DNA from: Bacteroidota bacterium
Lineage (GTDB): Bacteria; Bacteroidota; Bacteroidia; B-17B0; Aurantibacillaceae
Reading direction: 5' to 3'
Length of the DNA: 64,000 nt
NCBI GenBank assembly: GCA_018267475.1
Contig: JAFDYI010000005.1
Coordinates: 124,001 to 188,000 of the forward strand
Notes under the pieces: generated by a model
Database searches by the model: none
Told to the model about the DNA's origin: nothing
Seen by the model: the letters and a program-made list of their open reading frames with translations, nothing else
In this document: piece by piece, positions 45,001-52,680 of the stretch
Layout: each line of letters opens with the position of its first letter
Numbering within the stretch: position 1 is the first letter of the stretch
Translations under genes and position numbers: made by a program

Positions 45001-45687
45001 TCGTGGACTTGGTTGTTTGGCGATGGCAGCATGGGCAACGGCGACAACCCGAATCATTGCTATACCATAAGTGGCACCTACAGTGTAGGCTTAATAGCCA
45101 CCGACCAACACGGCTGTATGGATACCCTTATTAAATTTAATGTTATAAACGTGTATCCCAAGCCCATAGCCAATTTTTATGCAACGCCATACAATACCGA
45201 TATTTTCTCTCCGGCTATTAGTTTTTACGACCAATCGCAAAGTAATATAACTTCTTGGCAATGGGCATTTGGCGACAATAGCTCTTCTTCTATTCAAAAC
45301 CCGGAACATACTTATACCAACCCGGGCACCTACCCAGTAGAGCTCATTGTAACCAACAGCAGCGGCTGCAAAGACACTACAATAAAAGATGTAACCATAA
45401 AGCCCGTTTACACATTTTATGCCCCCAACTGTTTTACGCCTGATGGCGACGGACTAAACGAAACGTTTATGCCGGTAGGAACCGGTTGGGACAACAGCTC
45501 GTATCACTTATGGATTTTTGACCGATGGGGCTTGATGTTTTATCAATCTACCATTCCGGAAGATGGTTGGAACGGAACTTACCACAACAGCTCTGTGCAA
45601 GAAGATGTGTACGTATGGAAAGTAAGTTTAAAAGATGTTTTTGGGCAAGAGCACGAGTATCACGGCATTGTATCGGTAGTGCGGTAA
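42055..45687 (+). CDS. SprB-repeat T9SS type B (CHU_C) surface adhesin
   Basis: A 1,210-residue surface protein. N-terminal signal (hydrophobic MSCGMLFLQAKSTQAQ, about 22-37), a jelly-roll-like region (40-265), one PKD module (about 268-348), then about eight SprB repeats (about 352-952), each built on a Cys, a G-S/T-A stretch and P-Y-x-Y-x-W-S/T-P (e.g. CNGGTGTASITPSGGTPGY). Two more PKD modules (about 970-1120) and the CHU_C domain (1121-1210, FYAPNCFTPDGDGLNETF ... IFDRWGLMFY ... EDVYVWKV) follow. SprB-type adhesins move on the cell surface in gliding bacteria and depend on PorP/SprF proteins; one such protein is encoded 1.4 kb upstream. Confidence 0.9.
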   Translation: MNFNFIRLKTKRLVRSFKIVMSCGMLFLQAKSTQAQCITAYPHVEDFEVIPTWTAVTAPTSSVAGTCDWAWGTPNHTYVIHSAGSGNKCWSAGGLSGAFYNYNQQSYIYSPCYNFSTLQYPYIQFKLFYDIEYKFDGGNLQSSINGGVSWQDVGALGDPIDCNTANWYNYGNIKFLDQPAGFVPSKAGWCGNVETGGLGWDPTHPGTACVGGNGVGQWVTAKHCLTGLAGQPSVMFRFTLGAGYTCNDFDGFAIDSVAIGNGMNNSATFTHSCASVNTINFSATPNACPTNTYLWDFGDAASGASNASSSQTPSHTFSAPGSYTVMLIASGGNCNPPDTIKQTVNILSASLTSFSNTSCSGLGSATVSVTSGVAPINYTWSPSGGNASTASNLAAGNYTCSISDAASCPTTVTVAIAASSSFSVTVNTTPAACSSAGSATAIPSGGATPYTYTWSPSGGNANTASNLTAGNYSVLVVDNTGCSVTTSLSITSSGSGITATVSSSSVTCNAGNNGSATVTINGGTTPYTYTWSPGGGNSSVANNLSAGTYTVESSDANGCTNTMTVSVTQPPPLTVTVTFTNVSCYGGTNGAALASASGGSGGYHYSWTTSPPHHAAYTTMPAGVFNLLIFDTNSCLTITTVTIGQPPPITLTTTTSSVTCNGGTGTASITPSGGTPGYSYTWTPSGGSGPSATIPAGTYTVLISDSHSCLTADTIQIAQPPALTTATTATATTCGLANGSASVTAGGGTPGYTYNWIPSGGNAALANNITGGTYTVIVSDANSCTLTATVPVTPSNSLSLSETQTNVSCFGLSDGSANVSVHNGTPTYTYTWAPNSSTTNTANNLPAGTYSVNVTDTHSCVASLSLTITQPAPLSTTLTAAATTCHLSNGTASASASGGTPIYNFSWMPGGLVGASEDNLASGTYTVITTDADHCKDTTTVSVAPSNGAPAINFSENPGFGCSPVCALFSAVAAPVANDSIVSWTWLFGDGSMGNGDNPNHCYTISGTYSVGLIATDQHGCMDTLIKFNVINVYPKPIANFYATPYNTDIFSPAISFYDQSQSNITSWQWAFGDNSSSSIQNPEHTYTNPGTYPVELIVTNSSGCKDTTIKDVTIKPVYTFYAPNCFTPDGDGLNETFMPVGTGWDNSSYHLWIFDRWGLMFYQSTIPEDGWNGTYHNSSVQEDVYVWKVSLKDVFGQEHEYHGIVSVVR

Positions 45688-45734
45688 CTGCTTTTTATTT
45701 ATTAAACAAACGCTGCCTGCAACAGAAATAGCCG

Positions 45735-45763
45735 TTGTATAAAATAAAAAACCAGTATCTTCG
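45735..45763 (+). promoter_or_regulatory. Promoter of the beta-helix lipoprotein gene (TTG, 18 bp, TATCTTCG)
   Basis: TTG at 45735-45737 and TATCTTCG at 45756-45763, 18 bases apart, just before the ATG at 45774. The -7 element has one mismatch (TTCG for TTTG). The TTG is also the first possible start codon of the frame but is better read as promoter. Confidence 0.45.
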
Positions 45764-45773
45764 TTGGGATTTT

Positions 45774-47288
45774 ATGTTGAATAAAATTTCTTTCATACTT
45801 ATTTTAACCTCTTGCTTGTTTGCCTCTTGCAAAAAAGACCGGCAAATAACAGCCTCGGGTATTAAACTTACTTTCTCGCAAGATTCGGTACTGTTTGATA
45901 CCGTGTTTACCAAGATAGGATCCACCACGCAATTGCTGCGCGTGCATAATCCTAACAACGGCAGCGTGGTTATCTCTTCCATAAAATTAGCCCGCGGAAG
46001 TGCTTCGTACTACAGACTTAATGTGGACGGGGCGCCCGGCACTTCTTTTAGTAATATAGAAATTGCAGCTAAAGACAGCATCTATATTTTTGTACAAGTT
46101 ACCATTGATCCCAACAACCTCAACAACCCTTTTATATACAGAGATTCTATATTATACGAACTAAACGGCAACCAACAATATACCAACCTTATTGCCTTTG
46201 GGCAAAACGCCTACTACCACATGCCCAATCAAAAAATTATTCAAAGTCCTACGCAAGCCCTGTATTACAGCTTGGACACGAATATAACAGGCCATGCTAC
46301 CGTAACTTGGAAGAACGACAAGCCACACCTTATATATGGCTATTTAGTGGTGGACTCGTTACACACCTTAATTATACCTAATGGCACTAAAATATACGTG
46401 CATAACAGCGGCGGCTTATGGGTATATCGTTACGGAGCCATACAAATAAACGGTACACTACAAAACCCGGTTACCTTTCAGGGCGATAGGTTAGAACAAG
46501 AATACAAAGACGTGCCCGGACAGTGGGACCGAATTTGGATAAACGAAGGAAGCACTTTAAATCAAATAAACTATGCCGTTATTAAAAATGCGTACATAGG
46601 CATACACGCCGGCTATTCTACCCTTGATGGTTATGGAAATACGATAAATGCCGGAGACCCCAAACAACTTACGCTAAGCAACACTATTATACAAAACTGC
46701 TCCAGAACGGGGCTATTAGGGCATTATTACAATATAACAGGGGGCGATAATGTGATTGTAAACTGCGGACAAAATCTATTAGAGCTTGACTATGGCGGAA
46801 GCTATAGCTTTTATCAATGTACCTTTGCTAACTACTGGGCACAAACTAACAACAGCCAAAACGCGAATGCGCGCACTTCTCCTTCCTTTTGCTTCAACAA
46901 CTATTTTAATAACGGCGGCAGCAATACCCTTCTTCCTTTTGCCAACTTATCGTTTGGAAACTGCATTTTTGACGGCACTTTGGCTGAAGAATTTTTATTT
47001 GATACGCTATCCGGTGGGTTTGCTAGCCCCTATTTCTTTAATTATTGCGCCCTAAAATCAGGCATGGCACCCCTTACTACCTACACAGGCGCACATACCT
47101 CGCACGCTATCGTACTCAACTCAAGCAACATACACTACAACAACACCACTACGTACGATTTTAGCCTTGTTTCAAACTCGGCTCCCATCAGCGGAGGCAA
47201 CACCTCGGTAAACGGAGGCTACAATACCGACATTAAAGGTAATTTATTTGCAAGTCCTAACCCAAGCATGGGTGCTTATGGCCCTTAA
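45774..47288 (+). CDS. Lipoprotein with predicted right-handed beta-helix
   Basis: A 504-residue lipoprotein: signal MLNKISFILILTSCLFASC with the lipobox cysteine at Cys19. Residues 40-135 look like an Ig-like/DUF-type module (DSVLFDTVFTKIGSTTQLLRVHNP), and 180-450 contain short repeated beta strands of the pectate-lyase/beta-helix type (IIPNGTKIYVHNSGGLWVY, LTLSNTIIQNCSRTGLLGHY, YSFYQCTFANYW). Such proteins are often glycan-binding or glycan-degrading; no catalytic residues can be named. It follows the SprB-repeat gene on the same strand but has its own promoter-like sequence, and an alternative TTG start at 45735 is rejected. Confidence 0.7.
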   Translation: MLNKISFILILTSCLFASCKKDRQITASGIKLTFSQDSVLFDTVFTKIGSTTQLLRVHNPNNGSVVISSIKLARGSASYYRLNVDGAPGTSFSNIEIAAKDSIYIFVQVTIDPNNLNNPFIYRDSILYELNGNQQYTNLIAFGQNAYYHMPNQKIIQSPTQALYYSLDTNITGHATVTWKNDKPHLIYGYLVVDSLHTLIIPNGTKIYVHNSGGLWVYRYGAIQINGTLQNPVTFQGDRLEQEYKDVPGQWDRIWINEGSTLNQINYAVIKNAYIGIHAGYSTLDGYGNTINAGDPKQLTLSNTIIQNCSRTGLLGHYYNITGGDNVIVNCGQNLLELDYGGSYSFYQCTFANYWAQTNNSQNANARTSPSFCFNNYFNNGGSNTLLPFANLSFGNCIFDGTLAEEFLFDTLSGGFASPYFFNYCALKSGMAPLTTYTGAHTSHAIVLNSSNIHYNNTTTYDFSLVSNSAPISGGNTSVNGGYNTDIKGNLFASPNPSMGAYGP

Positions 47289-47313
47289 TTAAAAACCATT
47301 TAAAATACACATC

Positions 47314-48219
47314 ATGAAATCACTTTCTTTTTTTGCAGGTTTGGCCTTACTGATAGTAAGCTCCTCTTGCAGTTCTAACAAAAAAGCAGAAGATGCCACC
47401 GCATCTACAACACAGGTAGATTTAGCGGCTACAGTGCCGGCGCCACCTCTTGCTGAGCCCAGCGAATCTTCTAAAAAAACAGAAACTCGCGTGCTATTTA
47501 CACCGCCTGTTGCCGAAGACAAAAAACAAACTACAAACAGCAAATACGAAAAAAAGAAATTGATAAAAGACGGCAACATTTCTATAAAAACCAAAGATAT
47601 AGCCGCCAGCAAAAAAAACATAGATGTTGTTTTAAAAACACTAAACGCCTATTACGACAACGAAAGCTTGCAAAATGACGAGTTAGCCGTTTCTTATAAT
47701 TTAACCGTGCGCGTGCCCGCCGAAAATTTTGAAAAACTCATAAGTCAATTAGAAAATGGCACCGACGAGATAAAAAACAAAAATATTTCAACAAGAGATG
47801 TAACCGAAGATTATACAGATGTAGAAACACGCTTGGCCAACAAGCGCGAGTACTTGAAACGATATAAGGAACTGCTAAGCAAAGCTGTAAGTGTAAAAGA
47901 TATTTTAGATATTGAGGAAAACATACGCATCTTAGAGGAAGAAATAGAAAGCCAAGAAGGAAGGCTTAACTACCTGAACGACCAAATAGCATACAGCACC
48001 TTAAACATCAACCTGTATAAAGAAAAAGAGTTTATATACAAACCCGAAACACAAGTCAATTTTTTTGAGCGTATCAAAACGGCGTTGGGTAGCGGCTGGT
48101 TTTCTATTATAGATTTTTTGCTTTGGGTTGTTTCTGTATGGCCTTTTGCTATCATAACATGCGTTATATTTATAGTAATACGAAAAATAAAAAAAAGAAA
48201 AAAAGGAGGGGCTAAATGA
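47314..48219 (+). CDS. DUF4349 lipoprotein with C-terminal membrane helix
   Basis: A 301-residue protein: lipobox VSSSC (Cys19), a low-complexity linker, then the DUF4349 domain (about 85-250) with KLIKDGNISIKTKDI, TRDVTEDYTDVETRLANKR and a long coiled coil (LLSKAVSVKDILDIEENIRILEEEI), and a C-terminal transmembrane helix (about 267-290) followed by a basic tail. Such proteins may link membrane and envelope; no activity is known. The stop overlaps the sufE start (ATGA), so it is in the SUF-related operon, an unexpected partner. Confidence 0.8.
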   Translation: MKSLSFFAGLALLIVSSSCSSNKKAEDATASTTQVDLAATVPAPPLAEPSESSKKTETRVLFTPPVAEDKKQTTNSKYEKKKLIKDGNISIKTKDIAASKKNIDVVLKTLNAYYDNESLQNDELAVSYNLTVRVPAENFEKLISQLENGTDEIKNKNISTRDVTEDYTDVETRLANKREYLKRYKELLSKAVSVKDILDIEENIRILEEEIESQEGRLNYLNDQIAYSTLNINLYKEKEFIYKPETQVNFFERIKTALGSGWFSIIDFLLWVVSVWPFAIITCVIFIVIRKIKKRKKGGAK

Positions 48220-48644
48220 CCATTACAGAAATAGAGCAAGAGATTATAGACGAGTTTGAATTGTTGGGAGAAGATTGGGAACTACGATACGAGCATTTAA
48301 TTGAATTAGGGAAATCGTTGCCTTTGATAGATGCCAAATACAAAAACGATAACCACATCATAAAAGGCTGTCAAAGCCAAGTGTGGTTGCATGCCGAAAT
48401 AAAAAACCAACAACTGTTTTTCACAGCCGATAGCGATGCTATCATCACTAAAGGAATGATTGCCTTGCTGATACGTGTTTTTTCCGGGCAAAGCCCCGAA
48501 GCTGTTTTGCAGGCCAACGTACAATTTATCGACCAAATAGGGTTAAAGGAGCATCTATCCCCTACCCGAGCCAACGGATTGCTAAGTATGATAAAACAAA
48601 TGAAATTAGATGCTTTAGCGCTAAAAGAGAAACATAATTTGTAA
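48216..48644 (+). CDS. sufE: SufE-family sulfur acceptor
   Basis: A 142-residue SufE protein that accepts persulfide sulfur from the cysteine desulfurase SufS through Cys52 in IKGCQSQVWLHA. Further family features are ELRYEHLIELGKSLP at 22-36 and a central RVFSGQSPEAV. It overlaps the DUF4349 gene by 4 bp and precedes the DUF59 gene. SufS itself and the SufBCD scaffold are not in the window. Confidence 0.92.
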   Translation: MTITEIEQEIIDEFELLGEDWELRYEHLIELGKSLPLIDAKYKNDNHIIKGCQSQVWLHAEIKNQQLFFTADSDAIITKGMIALLIRVFSGQSPEAVLQANVQFIDQIGLKEHLSPTRANGLLSMIKQMKLDALALKEKHNL

Positions 48645-48649
48645 TTTTG
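48642..48649 (+). promoter_or_regulatory. Possible internal -7 element before the DUF59 gene (TAATTTTG)
   Basis: An exact TAnnTTTG match overlaps the sufE stop codon and ends 4 bases before the next ATG, so any transcript starting there would be leaderless. It may be chance. Confidence 0.3.
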
Positions 48650-48653
48650 CGGC

Positions 48654-48989
48654 ATGGCTGCCATTATAAAAAACCCTATTACCAGTACCGACCTTGCGCA
48701 ACGAGTAATAGATGAAATAAAAACCTGCTACGACCCCGAAATACCCGTTGATATATGGGAACTAGGGCTGATATACGAAGTAGAACTAACAGAAGAAAAT
48801 GATTTAAAAGTAATTATGACACTAACCTCGCCCAACTGCCCGGCTGCGGAAAGTCTGCCCGCCGAAGTAGAAGGAAAGCTAAAGGAATTAAGCGGTATAA
48901 AATCCATGAAGTTGGACCTTACTTTTGAGCCCCCATGGACTAAAGAGATGATGAGCGAAGTGGCTCAATTAGAACTGGGTTTTATGTAA
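48654..48989 (+). CDS. DUF59 (MIP18/SufT-like) Fe-S cluster assembly protein
   Basis: A 111-residue DUF59 protein. Family marks are the acidic DPEIPVDIWELGLIYEV (27-43) and the conserved Cys62 in TLTSPNCPAAESLP, followed by LTFEPPWTKEMMSE. These small proteins help SUF-type Fe-S cluster maturation in many bacteria. Its position directly after sufE supports that role. The spacing after the sufE stop is 9 bp. Confidence 0.9.
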   Translation: MAAIIKNPITSTDLAQRVIDEIKTCYDPEIPVDIWELGLIYEVELTEENDLKVIMTLTSPNCPAAESLPAEVEGKLKELSGIKSMKLDLTFEPPWTKEMMSEVAQLELGFM

Positions 48990-49022
48990 AAAAAAACAAA
49001 TTTACCATACAATCATCAAAAC

Positions 49023-49754
49023 ATGAAAAAACAAATTATCATTGCGGCATTAACTACCAGTTTTTTTGCCGTTTCGTGTCAAAGCCAAACCGGCGTTACC
49101 CATGCCAATCAAATAAACACCGTAATACCGATAGAAGAGTTTAACAACAAACTTACCGAACTAAAAAACGTGCAATTAGTAGATGTGCGTACGCCCGAAG
49201 AATATCAAGAAGGGCATCTAAAAAATGCGTTGAATTACGATATAAACGGAAGTGATTTTGAAAGCAAGTTAAACAGCTTAGATAAAAACAAACCCGTATT
49301 GGTATATTGCCTATCCGGCGGGCGCAGCGCACAAGCTGCCAGCATGATGGCTGAAAAAGGTTTTGCTCAGGTATATAATATGAAAGGCGGAATGATGAAG
49401 TGGAACGCTGCTAACCTACCAACAGAAAAAGGTGCTGTTGCAGAACTAAAAAAAGGACTATCCTTAGATGATTTTAACAAAAAAATAGCCAGCAGCCAAT
49501 ATACCTTGGTTGATTTTAATGCCAAATGGTGCGCTCCTTGCAAAAAAATGATGCCTATGTTTGAACGATTAGAAAAAGAAAAAGCAAGCAAACTATCTCT
49601 ATTCAAAATTGACGCCGACGAAAATAAAGAATTGATGAAAACGCGCGGTATTTCAGCTATTCCATACCTGGAACTATATAAAAACGGAAAACTACTTTGG
49701 AAACACGAAGGAGAAATTGATGAACCCACTTTTTTAAAAGAAACCGGTTTGTAA
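49023..49754 (+). CDS. Rhodanese-thioredoxin fusion lipoprotein
   Basis: A 243-residue predicted lipoprotein (lipobox FAVSC, Cys19). Residues 35-133 form a rhodanese domain with DVRTPEEYQEGHL (54-66) and the active-site Cys96 in YCLSGGRSA; residues 145-243 form a thioredoxin domain with WCAPC (169-173) and the cis-Pro segment AIPYLELYKNG. Together they suggest sulfane-sulfur or thiol-disulfide handling in the periplasm. It lies 33 bp after the DUF59 gene, so it may be expressed with the SUF-related genes, though the predicted location is outside the cytoplasm. Confidence 0.88.
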   Translation: MKKQIIIAALTTSFFAVSCQSQTGVTHANQINTVIPIEEFNNKLTELKNVQLVDVRTPEEYQEGHLKNALNYDINGSDFESKLNSLDKNKPVLVYCLSGGRSAQAASMMAEKGFAQVYNMKGGMMKWNAANLPTEKGAVAELKKGLSLDDFNKKIASSQYTLVDFNAKWCAPCKKMMPMFERLEKEKASKLSLFKIDADENKELMKTRGISAIPYLELYKNGKLLWKHEGEIDEPTFLKETGL

Positions 49755-49759
49755 CCGTT

Positions 49760-50788
49760 TTACAGAGCCCCTATTTGTGTTTCTATATACGGTACCAACG
49801 CCGCAAACACTTTTTCTGCATGAAGCTGCTGCAAGCAAGCAAAATCAGGGCATTGATTGGGGTTTGCAACCCTACTCGCATTAGGAGCTATCCACGCATT
49901 GCAAGGGCCACACGGCAAATGCAAACTAACGCATTTGTGTTTGCTGCTAAACTGTTCATAACCATACAGCACGGTTGATGAACCACCCCATATTGTAAAA
50001 GTAGGCTTGCCTAAAGCCACCGCTAAGTGCATTAAACCACCATCTAAACCTATAAAAAAAAGAGACTGATGTATTAGTTGCATAACCTCCGATATATTGG
50101 TTTTTCCTACAAAAGAATGCACTTGTTTTCCCATTTTTTGAATAATACTATCCGAAAGAGCGGTTTCATTTTCATCGCCCAACAGCATCAACTTTTGTTC
50201 TGGGTATTTTTTTGCAAACAAGTTTAAAAACTCAATCCAATGATGAGAAGGCCAATTTTTGTAGGGCGCTTTGCCGTTGCCGGCACTTATTTGTACGACA
50301 ACATAAGGATGAAGTATATGCTTTTTTTGTTTCGACACAAAAGGAATCTCAAAATCAGATAAAGAAACAGATGAATTATCTACCAATAAACGCATATTTT
50401 GTTGCGCATCGTGTAAGTGCGCTTGCGGTACTATGTAATTTATTTTCTTACGAAAAAAAGGAAATGCCTCTTTATGTGTATTGATTTTATGCCCCATAAG
50501 TGCCGCACAAAAAAGGTTTATTTTAGTGGCAGCAAAATAATTTACAAAAGCAATATCAAACGAGTGAATATGAGTAAGAGAGAAGGCCATTTGCTGACTT
50601 TTATCTTTTTTCACCAATACCTCATCTAATAGAGGGTTTTGATAAAAAATATCCTCGCAAGCGTGGGGCGATGTAAAAAAGCCGCTGAGCCAAAAGTTTT
50701 GTGCTTTTAACTGCTTAATTAGCGGAATGAGAAGTACGGCATCTCCTAATCCCGCCGAAAAAAACAATATGGCTTTTTGTTGTTTCAA
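49760..50788 (-). CDS. GT9-family (heptosyltransferase-like) glycosyltransferase, TTG start
   Basis: A 342-residue GT-B enzyme of family GT9, related to heptosyltransferases that build the inner core of lipopolysaccharide with ADP-heptose. N-terminal FFSAGLGDAVLLIPLIKQL (9-27) and the C-terminal donor-binding FIGLDGGLMHLAVALGKPTFTIWG motif (split here as positions about 245-268) are typical. The open frame has no upstream ATG: the first codon is TTG at 50788, directly before KQQKAILFFSAG. The next Met (residue 48) would delete the acceptor-side fold, so TTG is taken as the start. Confidence 0.82.
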   Translation of the reverse strand: MKQQKAILFFSAGLGDAVLLIPLIKQLKAQNFWLSGFFTSPHACEDIFYQNPLLDEVLVKKDKSQQMAFSLTHIHSFDIAFVNYFAATKINLFCAALMGHKINTHKEAFPFFRKKINYIVPQAHLHDAQQNMRLLVDNSSVSLSDFEIPFVSKQKKHILHPYVVVQISAGNGKAPYKNWPSHHWIEFLNLFAKKYPEQKLMLLGDENETALSDSIIQKMGKQVHSFVGKTNISEVMQLIHQSLFFIGLDGGLMHLAVALGKPTFTIWGGSSTVLYGYEQFSSKHKCVSLHLPCGPCNAWIAPNASRVANPNQCPDFACLQQLHAEKVFAALVPYIETQIGAL

Positions 50789-50875
50789 TGCGTACGCAAA
50801 AGTATTAGAAAGCCTTGCATAACAGCCTAATCTTTATTATTTTTCTAATAATTTATTTTAGAACCATTTTTTTTA

Positions 50876-50883
50876 TACATTTG
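50876..50883 (+). promoter_or_regulatory. -7 promoter element of tRNA-His (TACATTTG)
   Basis: Exact TAnnTTTG match 13 bases before the tRNA 5' end; no -33 TTG seen. Confidence 0.6.
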
Positions 50884-50896
50884 CACTCCATTTTAT

Positions 50897-50971
50897 GGAT
50901 CGTGTAGCTCAGTTGGTTAGAGCATCAGATTGTGGTTCTGAGGGTCGTGGGTTCGAGCCCCATCTCGGTCC
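50897..50971 (+). tRNA. tRNA-His (GTG anticodon)
   Basis: A cloverleaf can be folded with the tRNA-His-specific extra G at position -1 (50897) pairing with C73 (50971). D arm GCTC...GAGC, anticodon stem TCAGA/TCTGA, loop TTGTGGT with anticodon GTG at 50932-50934, and T arm GTGGG-TTCGAGC-CCCAT. The CCA end is not encoded. The acceptor stem as read (GATCGTG with CTCGGTC) contains a T-T mismatch at position 6-67 and a G-T pair at 3-70. It has its own promoter and terminator. Confidence 0.93.
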
Positions 50972-50982
50972 CTTACGGGAAT

Positions 50983-51012
50983 AAGCCGCTATTTTAGCGG
51001 CTTTGTTTTTAT
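50983..51012 (+). terminator. Rho-independent terminator after tRNA-His
   Basis: Perfect 9-bp stem (50983-50991 AAGCCGCTA with 50995-51003), TTT loop, then TGTTTTTATTG. It starts 12 bases after the tRNA. Confidence 0.85.
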
Positions 51013-51101
51013 TGTTGCCTAAAAAAATACAGTGCTGACCCAAAAATTTAGTTGAAGGTGTTTTTTAACCATCTTATTTTTTTAACTGATAGTGTATTTT
51101 T

Positions 51102-52661
51102 TTACTTGGCCGTAAGTGTGATGTATGGTATAATAACCTCTTCTAAAGAAATGCCTCCATGCTGAAAGGTATCTCGGTAGTAGTTCACGTAATAATTATA
51201 ATTATTGGGGTAGGCAAAAAATTTGTTTTCTTTTGCAAAAATGTACACAGAGCTTACGTTTTGCTTAGGTAAAAAAGCATCGCTCGGATTTTTTACTTCA
51301 AATACTTCTTTTTTGTTGTACTCCAAAGTACGCCCTGTTTTATATCGCAAATTGGTGTTTACATTTTTATCTCCCACCACTTTTATAGGTTCTTTTACAT
51401 GCACGGTACCGTGGTCGGTGCTGATTACAATTTTTATTTTCTTTTGTGCCAACTGTTGAATAATATCTAATAAAGGAGAATGTTCTAACCACGATTTAGT
51501 AATAGAACGGTAAGCCGGTTCATCATCAGTCAACTCGCGTATTACTTCCATATCGGTGCGCGCATGAGAGAGCATATCCACAAAATTATACACAATTACG
51601 TTTAAATTGTTTTGCAATAAGTTATTGATGTTTTCAGCTAATCTTTTACCGGCGGCATGATTGGTTATTTTGTTGTAACTCATCTTTAGGTCTTTGCCCA
51701 AGCGTTTTAGTTGTGCTTGCAAAAATGGCTCTTCATACTGGTTTTTCAACCCTTCCTCTTCGTCATTAAGCCACATATCCGGAAATCGTTTTTGTATTTC
51801 GGTAGGCAGCAAGCCGGCGAAAATAGCGTTGCGCGCATACTGCGTTGCCGTAGGTAAAATAGCGTAATAAGCCTCATCGCTCTCTACTTTGTAGTACTCT
51901 GATAAAATAGGCTGTATCACTTTCCACTGGTCGTAACGCAAGTTATCTATCAACAAAAAAAACACACACTCGTCTTTTTTCAATTCCGGTATCAGCTTGT
52001 TTTTTAGTAGTGTGTGCGACATGGTGGGGGCATCATCGGCCGTGCCATTTACCCACTTCAAATAGTTGCGTTCTATAAACTTACTAAAGCTGTTGTTAGC
52101 TTCTGTTTTTTGCATGCGCAGCACTTCCAACATACTTTTATCTGATGATTTGTCAATTTCTAATTCCCAATAAATAATTTTTTTATATAACTCTACCCAC
52201 TCTTTATAGCCCATATCGTTATACAACATCGTGCTTATTTCTTGAAACGCCTGACGGTATTGGGTATTGGTTTTTTCGCCTACTAAGCGCTTGTTATCTA
52301 ATGTTTTTTTAAGCGCTAACAAAATTTGATTGGGGTTTACCGGTTTTATTAAATAATCGGCTATTTTAGACCCAATAGCATCGTCCATAATATACTCCTC
52401 CTCACTTTTGGTAATCATTATTACGGGCACGCTGCTATGCGTTGCTTTTAGGCGCGACAATGTTTCTAAGCCCGTAAGCCCCGGCATGTTTTCATCTAAC
52501 AACACCACGTCAAATGGTTTTTCTTTTACTAAATCCAAAGCTTCATCACCACTACAGGCAGTGCTTACTTCATAGCCTTTTTGCTGCAAAAAAAGAATAT
52601 GGGGTTTTAGTAGTTCAATTTCATCATCTGCCCACAACAAGTTTATTTTATCGGTACTCAT
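51102..52661 (-). CDS. porX: PorX, T9SS two-component regulator with PglZ-type phosphatase domain
   Basis: A 519-residue protein. Residues 1-120 form a CheY-like receiver (LLWADDEIELL 8-18, phospho-acceptor Asp56 in VVLLDENMPG, Lys in YLIKPVNP). A helical linker (about 125-200) leads to an alkaline-phosphatase-superfamily PglZ domain with LIDNLRYDQW (about 240-249), the Thr in LPTATQYARNAIFAGLLP (about 271-288) and STDHGTVHVKEP (about 415-426). PorX works with PorY and the sigma factor SigP to control T9SS genes, and its effector domain cleaves cyclic or linear oligonucleotides in reported work. No porY is in the window. A TAGTTTCG promoter element lies upstream. Confidence 0.93.
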   Translation of the reverse strand: MSTDKINLLWADDEIELLKPHILFLQQKGYEVSTACSGDEALDLVKEKPFDVVLLDENMPGLTGLETLSRLKATHSSVPVIMITKSEEEYIMDDAIGSKIADYLIKPVNPNQILLALKKTLDNKRLVGEKTNTQYRQAFQEISTMLYNDMGYKEWVELYKKIIYWELEIDKSSDKSMLEVLRMQKTEANNSFSKFIERNYLKWVNGTADDAPTMSHTLLKNKLIPELKKDECVFFLLIDNLRYDQWKVIQPILSEYYKVESDEAYYAILPTATQYARNAIFAGLLPTEIQKRFPDMWLNDEEEGLKNQYEEPFLQAQLKRLGKDLKMSYNKITNHAAGKRLAENINNLLQNNLNVIVYNFVDMLSHARTDMEVIRELTDDEPAYRSITKSWLEHSPLLDIIQQLAQKKIKIVISTDHGTVHVKEPIKVVGDKNVNTNLRYKTGRTLEYNKKEVFEVKNPSDAFLPKQNVSSVYIFAKENKFFAYPNNYNYYVNYYRDTFQHGGISLEEVIIPYITLTAK

Positions 52662-52680
52662 AGCTTTTTTATTTCAGGAA

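Noticed and set aside
48196-48215. AGGAGG-like stretch before sufE as a strong ribosome binding site
   Set aside because: These bases encode the Lys-Lys-Gly-Gly end of the DUF4349 protein; Shine-Dalgarno sites are not prominent elsewhere in the window, so a special meaning is not supported.
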